This document shows positions 15,936 to 27,893 of a stretch of DNA of 64,000 nucleotides, piece by piece (within the stretch, counting starts at the first letter, position 1; every line of letters begins with the position of its first letter). The stretch covers positions 3,038,001 through 3,102,000 of the forward strand of contig OY970298.1 of the NCBI GenBank assembly GCA_963716215.1, read 5' to 3'. Below the pieces are notes generated by a model that had not been told where the DNA came from, did no database searches, and was given only the letters and a program-made list of their open reading frames with translations. Position numbers and translations under genes: made by a program. This DNA is from JACVRW01 sp963716215. Lineage in GTDB: Bacteria; Actinomycetota; Thermoleophilia; Solirubrobacterales; Thermoleophilaceae.

Positions 15936-17741
15936 GTGAGCACCACCGTCGACCCCGCCCTCCAAGACGCCGCCTGGGACCTCGAGCCGCTGGTCGCCTC
16001 CAAGGGCGCCGCCGGCGTGGAAGAGCTGCTGAACGAGGCGCGCGACCGCGCCGTGGCGTTCGCCGAGCGCCACCGCGGACAGGTCGCGGACCTCGGCCCC
16101 GACGGGCTGGCGGACGCCATGCACGAGCTGGGCGCGATCGCCGACCTGGCCGGCCGCGCCGGGTCATACGCGATGCTCAGCTTCACGCTCGACACCACCG
16201 ACCCGCCGCGCGGCGCCCTGATCCAGAAGGCGCAGGAGCTGGGAGCGGCGATCGAGACGCAGCTGCTGTTCTTCGAGCTCGAGTGGAACCTGCTCCCCGA
16301 CGAGCGCGCGGAGGAGCTCTTGGCCGCCGGCGAGCTCGCCTTCTGCAGCCACCATCTGCGCAGCCTGCGCCGCTACCGCCCGCACCAGCTGACCGAGCCG
16401 GAGGAGCGGGTGATCACGGAGCTCGACGTAACCGGCGCGTCCGCCTTCCGGCGACTCTTCACCGAGCAGATCTCGTCGGTCGAGGTGTCGCTCCCCGACG
16501 CGGAGGAGCCGGAGTCCTTGGAGGTGGCGCTGAGCCGGCTCCAGCATCCGGACCGCACGGTGCGCGAGCAGGCGGCCAAGGCGACGAGCGAGGCCCTGCG
16601 TCCCGGGCTGCGGACGCGCGCGTACCTGTTCAACACGCTGCTGGCCGACAAGTCCACGAAGGACCGGCTGCGCGACTACCCGCACTGGCTCGCGTCGCGC
16701 AACCTCGCCAACGAGGCGAGCGACGAGTCGGTTGAGGCCCTGATCGAGGCGGTCTCGGGCCGCTACGAGTTGGCCCGGCGCTGGTACCGACTCAAGGCGG
16801 GGCTGCTCGGCGTCGACCGCCTGGCGTACTGGGACCGCATGGCCCCGGTCAGCGACACCGACGAGCAGATCCCCTACGACGAGGCGCGCGCGATCGTGGT
16901 CGACTGCTATTCGGACTTCTCGTCGGAGCTCGGCGAGGCCGCCGCCGGCTTCTTCGAGCACGGGTACATCGATGCCCCGCCGCGCCCGGGCAAGCGCGGC
17001 GGCGCCTTCTGCTCGTACACGGTCCCGTCGCAGCACCCGTACGTGATGCTCAACTACACCGCGCGCCCGTACGACGTGCTGACGCTGGCCCACGAGCTCG
17101 GCCACGGCGTACACGCCGCGCTGGCCAGACCGCAGGGCATCTTCCAGTTCACCACCCCGCTCACGCTGGCCGAGACGGCATCGATCTTCGGCGAGACGAT
17201 CGTGCTCGGCCGCCTGGTGGAGCGCGCGCCCGACGCCGCCGCGCGGCTGTCGCTGCTGGCGGGCTCGCTCGACGGGGCGGTCGGCGCGGTGTTCCGCCAG
17301 GTTGCCATGAACCGCTTCGAGCACGCCGTGCACACCGCCCGCCGCGAGACCGGCGAGCTGCCGCCGGAGCGCTTCGCGGAGCTCTGGCTCGACTCGCAGG
17401 CCGACCTGCTCGGCGACGCCGTCGAGCTGCACGAGGACTACGGGAGCTGGTGGTCCTACATCCCCCACTTCGTCGACACGCCCGGCTATGTCTACGCCTA
17501 CGCGTACGGGCACCTGCTGGCCCTGTCGGTGTACCGCCGCTACGAGCAGGAGGGCGAGGGCTTCGTCTCCTCCTACCTCGATTTGCTCAAGGCGGGCGGC
17601 TCACGCCCGCCCCAGGAGCTCGGCGAGATCGTCGGCGTCGACCTGGCCGACCCGGGGTTCTGGAGCTCGGGCCTCGATCTGATCGAGCGTCAGCTCGAGG
17701 CCGCCGAGCGCGCCGCCGAGGAGTCCGGCCGGGCCAAGTGA
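15936..17741 (+). CDS. pepF: Oligoendopeptidase F, M3 family zinc peptidase
   Basis: Cytoplasmic metallopeptidase that cleaves short peptides. The 601-residue protein starts at GTG 15936 (MSTTVDPALQDAAWDL). It contains the N-terminal helical domain typical of M3B, the KDRLRDYPHWLASRNLAN segment, YDEARAIVVDCYSDFSSELG, SYTVPSQHPYVMLNY and the zinc motif HELGH at 386-390, with the third ligand in ETASIFGE. The C-terminus DYGSWWSYIPHFVDTPGYVY matches the family. Its stop overlaps the next start (GTGA). Confidence 0.95.
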   Translation: MSTTVDPALQDAAWDLEPLVASKGAAGVEELLNEARDRAVAFAERHRGQVADLGPDGLADAMHELGAIADLAGRAGSYAMLSFTLDTTDPPRGALIQKAQELGAAIETQLLFFELEWNLLPDERAEELLAAGELAFCSHHLRSLRRYRPHQLTEPEERVITELDVTGASAFRRLFTEQISSVEVSLPDAEEPESLEVALSRLQHPDRTVREQAAKATSEALRPGLRTRAYLFNTLLADKSTKDRLRDYPHWLASRNLANEASDESVEALIEAVSGRYELARRWYRLKAGLLGVDRLAYWDRMAPVSDTDEQIPYDEARAIVVDCYSDFSSELGEAAAGFFEHGYIDAPPRPGKRGGAFCSYTVPSQHPYVMLNYTARPYDVLTLAHELGHGVHAALARPQGIFQFTTPLTLAETASIFGETIVLGRLVERAPDAAARLSLLAGSLDGAVGAVFRQVAMNRFEHAVHTARRETGELPPERFAELWLDSQADLLGDAVELHEDYGSWWSYIPHFVDTPGYVYAYAYGHLLALSVYRRYEQEGEGFVSSYLDLLKAGGSRPPQELGEIVGVDLADPGFWSSGLDLIERQLEAAERAAEESGRAK

Positions 17742-18355
17742 TCGACTCGGTCGAGGAGCGGATTGCGCTGCCCCTCGGCGAGGTCGCCCTCACGCGCCCG
17801 CGCGACTCGGAGGCGCTGCTCACCGAGCAGGGGTTCGAGAAGGAGGAGTTCCTGCCGTACTGGGCCGAGCTCTGGTCGAGCGGGGTCGCGCTGGCCCACG
17901 ACCTCGCCCGGCGCTCGCTGCGCGGGGCCCGCGTGCTGGAGCTCGGCTGCGGGCTCGGCCTGCCGAGTATCGCCGCGGCGCTCGCCGGAGGCCGCGTGCT
18001 GGCCACCGACTGGTCTTCCGATGCGGTGCGGGCCACGGCTGCCAACGCGGAGCTCAACGGGGTGACGGTCGAGACCGCGCGGGTGAGCTGGGCCGAGCCC
18101 GAGGCGATCCTCCAGGCGGCGCCGTGGGCCTACGTGATCGCGTCCGATGTGCTCTACGAGCCGCGCAACGTCGAGCAGCTGCTCGATCTGCTGCCGCGCC
18201 TGGTGGACCGCAAGGGCCGCGTGCTGATCGCCGACCCGGGCCGGCAGCCGGCAGAGGAGTTCCTCGAGCGCGCGGGCGCCGGGCGCTGGTACGTGCGCAC
18301 CACGACGAGCGCGCGCAGCCCGCGCGTGCGAATCCACCGGCTAAGACTCACCTAG
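17738..18355 (+). CDS. SAM-dependent methyltransferase, protein-lysine-methyltransferase-like
   Basis: A 205-residue Rossmann methyltransferase. Motif I is VLELGCGLGLPSIAAALAGG; before it stands FLPYWAELWSSGVALAHDLA, the N-terminal helix typical of the METTL21/nicotinamide-N-methyltransferase-like family. Motif II is VLATDWSSDAVRATAAN and motif IV-like VIASDVLYEPRNVEQLLDLL, with the D-x-x-Y pattern of this group. GTG 17738 overlaps the pepF stop. The target (protein or small molecule) cannot be read from sequence. It ends convergently with the M20 gene, with an eight-base overlap. Confidence 0.82.
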   Translation: MIDSVEERIALPLGEVALTRPRDSEALLTEQGFEKEEFLPYWAELWSSGVALAHDLARRSLRGARVLELGCGLGLPSIAAALAGGRVLATDWSSDAVRATAANAELNGVTVETARVSWAEPEAILQAAPWAYVIASDVLYEPRNVEQLLDLLPRLVDRKGRVLIADPGRQPAEEFLERAGAGRWYVRTTTSARSPRVRIHRLRLT

Positions 18356-19658
18356 GCAGCCCGGCCAGCGCCGTGTACAGCTCGCGCGCCGCTGCCTCGC
18401 CGAGACGCAGGCTCTCGAGCCGGTAGCTCTCGTTGGGCGCGTGGAAGGCATCGGCGGGCAGCGCGAAGCCGCTCACGATCGACGTGATGCCGCGGTCGGC
18501 GAGCACGGCCAGCAGCGGCAGCGTGCCGCCCAGCCGCACGAACGCGGGCGCGACGCCACAGGCGCGCTCCATCGCGCCTGAGGCCAATCGCAGCGCCGGG
18601 TCGCTTGCGTCGAACAGCGCCGGCTCGGCCACCCCCACGTCGAGCTTCACCTCGGCTCCAGGGGGCGCCGCGGCGCGCAGCAGGCGCTCCAGCTCGGCGG
18701 CGATCTGGGCCCCGTCCTGGCCCGGCGCCAGGCGCACGCTCACGTAGCCCCGCGCGACGGACGGGACGATCGTGCGCGGCTCGCCCACCTCGATCATGTT
18801 CACGTCCACCGCCGTCGCCGCGCCGGTGCGCTCGTAGAGCTCCGCGCCGGCTCCCGGGGCCACCTCCGCCCCGCCGACCTCCGCGATCGCGGCGCCGCCG
18901 GGCGGCAGCCGGTCCCAGGACGCGCGCTCCTCGGCCGCCACGGCCGCCACTCCCGCGCTCAGCTCGGGACGCGCGCGCCCCTCGGCGTCCGGGGCGACCG
19001 CCCCGAGCATCGACATCAGCACGTGCGCCGCGTTCAGGACCGCGCCGCCGTAGAGGCCCGAGTGCAGGTCACGCTCGCCCGTGCGCACCTCGATGCCGGC
19101 CTGGACGAGGCCGCGAGCCGCGATCGTGATCGCCGGGGTGCGCTCGTCGACCATCATCGAGTCGAACACGATCGCGCAGTCGGCGTGGTCCTCACCGGTC
19201 TGCAGGCGCTTCAACACCGAGCGGCTGCCTACCTCCTCCTCCCCCTCGACCAGGAACCGCACGTTCACCGGCAGCTCGCCCGCGCGGGCCAGCTCGCACG
19301 CCACGTGCAGCAGCGGCAGGAAGTTGCCCTTGTCGTCGGCCGCGCCGCGCGCGTACAGGCGCCCGTCGCGCTCCGTCGGCTCGAAGGGCGGGCTGTCCCA
19401 CAGCTCGAGCGGCCCGGCCGCCTGCACGTCGTAGTGCCCGTAGGAGAGCACCGTGGGCGCGTCCGTCCGCGCGCGCAGCTCACCGACGGCCATCGGATGG
19501 CCGCCGTCCACCTGCACCGCCTCGGCGCTGCCGCCGGCCGCCTCGATCCGCTCGCAGACCCAGTGGCACGCGCTCGCCAGCGCGGCGGCGTCACCCCCGG
19601 CGGTCGACACCGACGGGATGCGCAGCCAGTCGTCCAGCTCCTCACGCAGGGTGTGCAT
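18348..19658 (-). CDS. M20-family dipeptidase/carboxypeptidase
   Basis: Di-zinc peptidase of 436 residues. Metal and catalytic motifs are in order: SYGHYDVQAA (first His/Asp), YARGAADDKGNFLPLLH (bridging Asp), LVEGEEEVGS (catalytic Glu and metal Glu), VFDSMMVDE (Asp) and, near the end, SGFALPADAFHAPNESYR (last His). The dimerisation insert lies in between (VQAGIEVRTGERDLHSGLYG). This layout is that of the cytosolic-dipeptidase-like M20 group. ATG 19658 is clear. The gene follows the Ycf46-like gene by 16 bases, suggesting an operon. Confidence 0.92.
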   Translation of the reverse strand: MHTLREELDDWLRIPSVSTAGGDAAALASACHWVCERIEAAGGSAEAVQVDGGHPMAVGELRARTDAPTVLSYGHYDVQAAGPLELWDSPPFEPTERDGRLYARGAADDKGNFLPLLHVACELARAGELPVNVRFLVEGEEEVGSRSVLKRLQTGEDHADCAIVFDSMMVDERTPAITIAARGLVQAGIEVRTGERDLHSGLYGGAVLNAAHVLMSMLGAVAPDAEGRARPELSAGVAAVAAEERASWDRLPPGGAAIAEVGGAEVAPGAGAELYERTGAATAVDVNMIEVGEPRTIVPSVARGYVSVRLAPGQDGAQIAAELERLLRAAAPPGAEVKLDVGVAEPALFDASDPALRLASGAMERACGVAPAFVRLGGTLPLLAVLADRGITSIVSGFALPADAFHAPNESYRLESLRLGEAAARELYTALAGLPR

Positions 19659-19674
19659 GGCCGCGCATTGTGCC

Positions 19675-21210
<1,536 letters not shown>

Positions 21211-21250
21211 ACCCTGCGCTTCGGCAGGGCGGCGAGCGGCCTTTAGGCGA

Positions 21251-21904
21251 TCAGGGGCAGTTCGGCCACGGCGAGGTGCCGGCCTTGCGGTACAGCTTGA
21301 GCGCGATGCGGTCCTGCTCGGCCTCAGAGGCTTCGATCGGATCGCCGTCGCCGCCGAGATTGCGCCAGGTGTCGCGGCTGAACTGGTACTTGCCGCGGTA
21401 CTGCCCACCCGGAGAGACCGCCCGCGGGTTGCCACCCGACTCGCACTCGGCGATCAGGCGCAGGATCCGCGGGACCTTCGCGCCGCTCGACTCGCGCTGC
21501 AGCGAGCCGCGCGCGAACGGATCGAGGCCGAGCGCATCGCGGGTCTTGGGCCCGACCACGCCGTCGGCGGTGAGTCCCTTGCGCTGCTGGAAGTCCTTCA
21601 CGGCCGCCTCGGTCTGCGCGCCGAAGGCGCCGTCCACGGCGATGTCCAGCGCTGCCTGGACCTTGCGCACCGCGTCCCCGCGGTCGCCCCGCTTGACGAC
21701 CACCGCGCCGGCAGCCGGTCCGCCCTTGCCGGCGGCCTTGCGCTTGGCCTTGACCTTGGAGCCCTTGGGGGCCTTGCTCCCACCGGCCGGCGGAGCGGCC
21801 GTGCCTCCGCCGTCCGCCCAAGCCGCACCGGGCGCGCTGAGCGCGAACACCACCAGCAGACCCGCGAACAGCGGGCGGCGCACGGCATCGACGGTCGCTT
21901 GCAA
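21251..21904 (-). CDS. Secreted peptidoglycan-binding/transglycosylase-like (Rpf-type) cell-wall enzyme
   Basis: Exported 217-residue cell-wall protein. A signal peptide (RRPLFAGLLVVFALSAPGAAWA) and a Lys/Ala/Gly linker precede a peptidoglycan-binding domain (GDRGDAVRKVQAALDIAVDG, FQQRKGLTADGVVGPKTRDA). The C-terminal lysozyme-like domain, RLIAECESGGNPRAVSPGGQ with the catalytic Glu, YRGKYQFSRDTWRNLGG and AEQDRIALKLYRKAG, ending WPNCP, is of the Rpf/transglycosylase type. I start at TTG 21904, with AGGGG ten bases upstream, because the earlier TTG (21925) lies inside the riboswitch. Regulation by c-di-AMP fits a cell-wall hydrolase. Confidence 0.85.
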   Translation of the reverse strand: MQATVDAVRRPLFAGLLVVFALSAPGAAWADGGGTAAPPAGGSKAPKGSKVKAKRKAAGKGGPAAGAVVVKRGDRGDAVRKVQAALDIAVDGAFGAQTEAAVKDFQQRKGLTADGVVGPKTRDALGLDPFARGSLQRESSGAKVPRILRLIAECESGGNPRAVSPGGQYRGKYQFSRDTWRNLGGDGDPIEASEAEQDRIALKLYRKAGTSPWPNCP

Positions 21905-21921
21905 CGTCCTCTTTCCCCTTT

Positions 21922-22063
21922 CCAATGCCTACGGGGTGAGCTGACGGGCTCGCGCCGGAAAGTGGCGCTACGCAATGGGCGGCCTGCGATTCGCCCCGGC
22001 GGCCTAGGGCCGCTGGTGGTTCCCCCGCTCCCCGCCGTCGGGACGACGGGGACTCGGCAATTC
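21922..22063 (-). ncRNA. c-di-AMP riboswitch (ydaO/yuaA class)
   Basis: The minus strand upstream of the Rpf-like gene carries the conserved blocks of the ydaO motif in order: TTGCCGAGTCC at the 5' side, GCGGGGGAACCACCAG, GGGGCGAATCGCAGG, and CGAGCCCGTCAGCTCACC followed by CCGTAGGCA at the 3' side. TGCC and GGCA at the two ends can close stem P1. The element ends about 18 bases before the TTG start. In other actinobacteria this class controls rpf and related cell-wall genes, usually switching them off when c-di-AMP is high. Confidence 0.85.
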
Positions 22064-22107
22064 ACTTGACGAACGTCGTATCCAAGCAGATTGCGGTCCG
22101 AGACGGG

Positions 22108-22365
22108 CTAGCGGGTCGCGCCGAGCAGGTCGTCGACGATCGTGACGATGTCGACTCGGCGCCGTGCCGCGGCGCGCGCGAAGCGGGCCGCGGCTGGTCG
22201 CTGGAACAGCGGGCGCGGCCGCGCGGCGGGGGGAACGGGCGGCGGCAGCTCGCCCGTGACCTCGCGCAGGGCCGGCCGCTCGACCTGCCTGCGATGCATC
22301 CAGATCCCCGCGGCGACCGCGCCGAGGACGAACGGCGCAACACGTACGAAACGGCGGGGAGGCAC
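22108..22365 (-). CDS. Small single-pass membrane protein of unknown function
   Basis: Predicted 85-residue protein starting at GTG 22365 (MPPRRFVRVAPFVLGAVAAG). One helix (VAPFVLGAVAAGIW) is followed by a cytoplasmic, Pro/Arg-rich part (ELPPPVPPAARPRP) and an end with VDIVTIVDDLLGATR. No family recognised. Support comes from coding-like composition, the basic-helix topology, and its fit in the gap between the riboswitch and the divergent SDR gene. The longer in-frame version would run antisense into the SDR gene and is not credible. Confidence 0.5.
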   Translation of the reverse strand: MPPRRFVRVAPFVLGAVAAGIWMHRRQVERPALREVTGELPPPVPPAARPRPLFQRPAAARFARAAARRRVDIVTIVDDLLGATR

Positions 22366-22390
22366 GCGCGCAGGGTACCCTCCGCCGCCG

Positions 22391-23136
22391 ATGGACTTCG
22401 GGCTTGAGGGCAGGGTCGCGCTGGTAACTGGCGCATCGAGCGGGATCGGCTTCGGCATCGCCAAGGCGCTGGCCGCCGAGGGGGCGAAGGTGGCGATCAG
22501 CTCGCGCTCGCAGGAGCGCATCGAGGCCGCCGCCGCGGAGCTGGGCGCCACTCCCTACGTGCACGACTCGGCCGACCTCGACGACGCACCGGGCCTGGTC
22601 GACCGTGTCGAGGCGGACCTGGGGCCGCTGGCGGTGCTGGTCACCAACACGGGCGGCCCGCCCGGCGGCGAGCCGCTGGGCTTCACCCGCGACCAGTGGC
22701 AGGACGCCTACCGCGACCTCGTGCTCGCTCCGATGGCGCTGATCGAGCACGCCGTGCCCGGCATGCGCGAGCGCGGGTTCGGCCGCATCCTGAACGTGTC
22801 CTCGAGCGCCATCCGCGAGCCGATCCAGGGGCTGCTGCTCTCGACCGCGCACCGCAGCGCGCTGCTGGCCACCTTCAAGCTGCTCGCACGCGAGCTCGCG
22901 GGTGCCGGCATCACGCTCAACACGCTGGTGCCGGGACGCATCTCGACCGACCGACTGGCGGAGCTGTACGGCTCGATCGAGGCTGCCGAGGAGCGGCTCG
23001 CGACCAGGTTCCGGCGGGCCGGCTCGGCTCGGTCGAGGAGATCGCGGTGGCCGGCGCCTTCCTCTGCTCGGCCCAGGCGAGCTACATCACAGGTGTGGCG
23101 CTGGCGGTCGACGGCGGCCTGATCCGCGCCACCTAG
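22391..23136 (+). CDS. Atypical SDR-family oxidoreductase (one frameshift)
   Basis: Rossmann-fold protein related to 3-ketoacyl-ACP reductases, about 248 residues after correction. The cofactor loop TGASSGIGFGIAKAL is intact, but the usual NNAG reads TNTGGPPGG, and the YxxxK site is replaced (LSTAHRSALLATFK), matching the BKR-like group that lacks the standard tetrad. At about 23013 the frame breaks (AGGTT; one more G restores it) and continues as PAGRLGSVEEIAVAGAFLCS and ASYITGVALAVDGGLIRAT, the classical SDR C-terminus. The break is thus probably a sequence error. Its end overlaps the convergent lipoprotein gene by four bases. Confidence 0.8.
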
Positions 23137-23543
23137 GCGCCGCGCGGCGGGTCGTCCAGCAGCACCCGGTTGCGGTCCCAGCGCTCGATCTCACAGCCGT
23201 CGCTGAGCTCGAAGCGCGCGTCCACGCCCCGGCCGCGCAGCGTGCCCTGCACGCGGGCCGTCGCCGGGCCGCCGTAGATCTGGGTGCAGGCGGTGCCGGA
23301 TGGCACCGGCGCCAGCTGCTCGGCGCCGAGCCCCGCGAGGCCACGACAGGTCGCGTCCCCTTCGCCGAGCCGCGCGCACTCCACGTGCCGACGCTGGGCC
23401 GGCCCGTCGGGGCCATCCGGGTGGACGGTCACGGTCAGGTCGGCCGCCGGGGCGGCCGCACTCTGCCCGGGTTCGTCGTCGTCGTCGCCGCAGGCGGCGA
23501 ACACCAACGCGAGCGCACAGGCGGCTGTCACAAGGCGCGGCAT
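23133..23543 (-). CDS. SSI-like (Streptomyces subtilisin inhibitor family) lipoprotein
   Basis: A 136-residue exported protein: a signal peptide with a lipobox-like FAAC at Cys18, an acidic linker (GDDDDEPGQS), then the SSI fold, LTVTVHPDGPDGP, RHVECARLGEGDATCRGL, LAPVPSGTACTQIYGGP, TARVQGTLRGRGVDARF, SDGCEIERWDR. The four conserved cysteines in these motifs are present. SSI proteins inhibit secreted serine proteases. The lipid anchor is less common, as most SSIs are free. Next to lon but separated by a terminator. Confidence 0.8.
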   Translation of the reverse strand: MPRLVTAACALALVFAACGDDDDEPGQSAAAPAADLTVTVHPDGPDGPAQRRHVECARLGEGDATCRGLAGLGAEQLAPVPSGTACTQIYGGPATARVQGTLRGRGVDARFELSDGCEIERWDRNRVLLDDPPRGA

Positions 23544-23562
23544 GCACTGGTTGTACGCGAAA

Positions 23563-23592
23563 GGGGCCGCCGCGTCACAACGCGGCGGCCCC
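23563..23592 (-). terminator. Strong hairpin terminator downstream of lon
   Basis: GGGGCCGCCGCG (23563-23574) and CGCGGCGGCCCC (23581-23592) are perfect reverse complements around the six-base loop TCACAA. On the minus strand the stem starts five bases after the lon stop codon and is followed by TTTCG, a short U-run. It would end lon transcripts before the SSI-like gene. Confidence 0.8.
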
Positions 23593-23597
23593 CTCGC

Positions 23598-25880
<2,283 letters not shown>

Positions 25881-25896
25881 GGGCATCTCCAAAGCT

Positions 25897-25919
25897 ACTT
25901 ATCTTGCGTAAGTGGCAAG
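25897..25919. promoter_or_regulatory. Overlapping inverted repeats upstream of lon
   Basis: CTTGC-N7-GCAAG (25903-25919) and ACTTA-N7-TAAGT (25897-25913) overlap in the lon leader. They resemble half-sites of the HspR HAIR element (CTTG...CAAG) but the spacing is shorter than the CTTGAGT-N7-ACTCAAG consensus, so a different repressor or chance is possible. Confidence 0.35.
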
Positions 25920-25990
25920 TCTAGTGGACGCCCGGACGCCTGAACGGTGACGCCGGTAGCTTCCCGGCTGACAGCGATTCGGAGGTTGAT

Positions 25991-26422
25991 ATGCCAAAGC
26001 GCAGGGCGGAAGCACGTTGGGAGGGCTCGCTACAGGAGGGCCACGGGGTCATGAACATGGCGAGCGGCGCGTACGAGGGCCCGTACTCGTTCGAGTCGCG
26101 CTTCGAGGAGGGCGAGGGCACCAACCCAGAGGAGCTCATCGCCGCCGCCCACGCGGGCTGCTTCTCGATGGCGCTGTCCGGCGACCTCGGCCGTGCGGGC
26201 CACGAGCCGGAGAGCGTCGAGACGACCGCGACGGTGCATCTCGACAAGGGCGACGGAGGCTTCACCATCACGCGCATCCACCTCGACACTCGCGCCCGGG
26301 TGCCCGGGATCGACGCCGAGGAGCTCCAGCGCGTGGCAGAGGGCGCGAAGCAGAACTGCCCCGTGTCGCGCGCACTCGCGGCCGTCGCGACGATCGAGCT
26401 GAACGCCGAGCTGGTCGGGTGA
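25991..26422 (+). CDS. OsmC-family peroxiredoxin
   Basis: Thiol peroxidase of 143 residues for organic or other hydroperoxides. Both catalytic cysteines are visible: Cys57 in AAHAGCFSMALS and Cys123 in AKQNCPVSRAL, with the catalytic-type Arg126/Arg region and Glu in GTNPEELIAAAH. The start has a strong site: GGAGG five bases before ATG. The sequence MNMASGAYEGPYSFESRFEEG matches the OsmC subgroup better than Ohr. Its stop overlaps the rpiA start. Confidence 0.92.
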   Translation: MPKRRAEARWEGSLQEGHGVMNMASGAYEGPYSFESRFEEGEGTNPEELIAAAHAGCFSMALSGDLGRAGHEPESVETTATVHLDKGDGGFTITRIHLDTRARVPGIDAEELQRVAEGAKQNCPVSRALAAVATIELNAELVG

Positions 26423-27114
26423 GCGAACCCGCCGATCCGCAGCGCGCCGCCCGCGCGGCCGCGGCTGCGGCGGCGGTCGCCCTGGTCGAGCCCGGCATGA
26501 CGATCGGGCTCGGCTCGGGGCGGGCTGTCTGGAACGTCGTGGAGCTGCTGGGCGACCGCGGCGAGGACGTGCGCGCCGCCGTCGCCTCGTCGCGCACCGA
26601 CGAGCTGGCGCGCGAGCACGGCATCGAGGTGGTCGAGCTGGACGGCAGCTTCCAGCTCGACCTGGCCCTGGACGGGGCCGACGAGGTGGACGCCGAGCTG
26701 CGCCTGATCAAGGGCGGCGGCGGGGCCCTGCTGCGGGAGAAGATCGTGGTCTCAGCCGCGCGCCGGTTCGTGGTGGTGGCCGAGGCGACCAAGCGGGTCG
26801 AGCGCCTGGGCGAGCGCTTCCGGCTGCCGGTCGAGGTGGTGCGGTTCGGCTGGCGCGACACGCGGCGGCGCCTCGCGGCGCTGCTGCCCGACGCCGAGCA
26901 ACGGCTGCGCGACGACGCCGAGCCGTATGTGACCGACGAGGGTCACCTGATCCTCGACTGCGCGGTGCCGCCCGACGTGGACCTGGACGCGCTCGGCCGC
27001 GCCCTCCAGCAGGTGCCGGGCGTGGTCGAGCATGGGCTGTTCATCGGGATGGCGGAGCGGGCCCTGCTCGGCCGGCCGGACGGCACCGTCGAGGTGCTGG
27101 AGCGGCCCACCTAG
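26419..27114 (+). CDS. rpiA: Ribose-5-phosphate isomerase A
   Basis: Interconverts ribose-5-phosphate and ribulose-5-phosphate. The 231 residues start at GTG 26419, overlapping the osmC stop (GTGA). Family motifs: MTIGLGSGRAVWNVVELLG (phosphate loop, usually GLGTGST), VASSRTDELA, LALDGADEVDAEL (catalytic Asp), LIKGGGGALLREKIV (catalytic Glu/Lys) and PDVDLDALGRALQQVPGVVEHGLF. The phosphate loop has Ser-Gly-Arg-Ala in place of Thr-Gly-Ser-Thr, a small departure. It ends four bases into a convergent overlap with the anti-sigma gene. Confidence 0.92.
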   Translation: MSEPADPQRAARAAAAAAAVALVEPGMTIGLGSGRAVWNVVELLGDRGEDVRAAVASSRTDELAREHGIEVVELDGSFQLDLALDGADEVDAELRLIKGGGGALLREKIVVSAARRFVVVAEATKRVERLGERFRLPVEVVRFGWRDTRRRLAALLPDAEQRLRDDAEPYVTDEGHLILDCAVPPDVDLDALGRALQQVPGVVEHGLFIGMAERALLGRPDGTVEVLERPT

Positions 27115-27893
27115 TACGGCGAGCCGTCGGTCCGCTTCACGCTTCCGTCGGCGAAGTGCACCTCGAGCAGAGGCGACCGCGTCAGCTCGTCGATCTCACC
27201 GGGCTGGACGCCGTCGTCTCCCACGTCGATCTCGGCCGGCACGTAGGCGATGAAGAAGCGCTGCGGCCGTCCGCCGGGGACGCGCGGCGTCCACGGGTCC
27301 GTGAGCCGTGCCGTGCCGGTGCCGTATGGGCCGATCGCCCGAATCTCGGTGACGTCGGCGGCGGCGTGGCCCGAGATCTCCTGCCCGTCGGCGCCGACGG
27401 CGAACGCGCCCAGGACGGCACCGCGGCGCTCGAGGCGGCGCCGGAGGTCCGCGGGGTCCAAGCACCCGCCGGTCCCGCCGCGCACGTCGTTCTCGGACCG
27501 GTGCCGGTCGTCGGCGAACGCGCTGCAGATGAACCCGTCGCGGCTGACGTAGGCCACCGCCGTGCCTCCCGGCCCACCCGCGAGGCGGGGAGCCGGGAGC
27601 GGATCGCTGGCGCCGCCGGTGCCAGGCCTGATGTCAGGCCGCGCGGAGCCCTCGGACCCGCCCGAGCCGTTCTCCACGTCGAGCAGCTTGTCGACAGCGG
27701 GCACCCCGGTGCTCAGGCCGGCGAGCTCGCTAGCCCCAGCCCCCGCCGCCAACAGCAGGAGGGCCACGGCTGCCAGCGTCACGCCCCGGCGCCGGCGCCT
27801 GCGGTGCACGCGGCGGCGTCGCGCCGCGGCCACCAGCTGCTCTCGGATCGCGGCCAGCGGATCGCCGGCGGTGAGGTCCCGGGCGTCGTTCAT
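27111..27893 (-). CDS. Membrane protein, probable anti-sigma factor
   Basis: A 260-residue protein coupled to the sigma factor before it (ATGA overlap at 27890-27893). The cytoplasmic part is short and basic (DPLAAIREQLVAAARRRRVHRRRRRR), then one helix (GVTLAAVALLLLAAGAGA) leads to an extracytoplasmic domain without known motifs (AVAYVSRDGFICSAFADDRH, GGCLDPADLRRRLERRGAVLG, RFFIAYVPAEIDV). No zinc-binding HxxxCxxC is present, so the anti-sigma role rests on operon context and topology. Confidence 0.65.
   Translation of the reverse strand: MNDARDLTAGDPLAAIREQLVAAARRRRVHRRRRRRGVTLAAVALLLLAAGAGASELAGLSTGVPAVDKLLDVENGSGGSEGSARPDIRPGTGGASDPLPAPRLAGGPGGTAVAYVSRDGFICSAFADDRHRSENDVRGGTGGCLDPADLRRRLERRGAVLGAFAVGADGQEISGHAAADVTEIRAIGPYGTGTARLTDPWTPRVPGGRPQRFFIAYVPAEIDVGDDGVQPGEIDELTRSPLLEVHFADGSVKRTDGSPY

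Noticed and set aside
25903..25919. HspR HAIR element
   Set aside because: Consensus arms are seven bases with a seven-base spacer; here arms are five bases and the CTTG to CAAG distance is too short.
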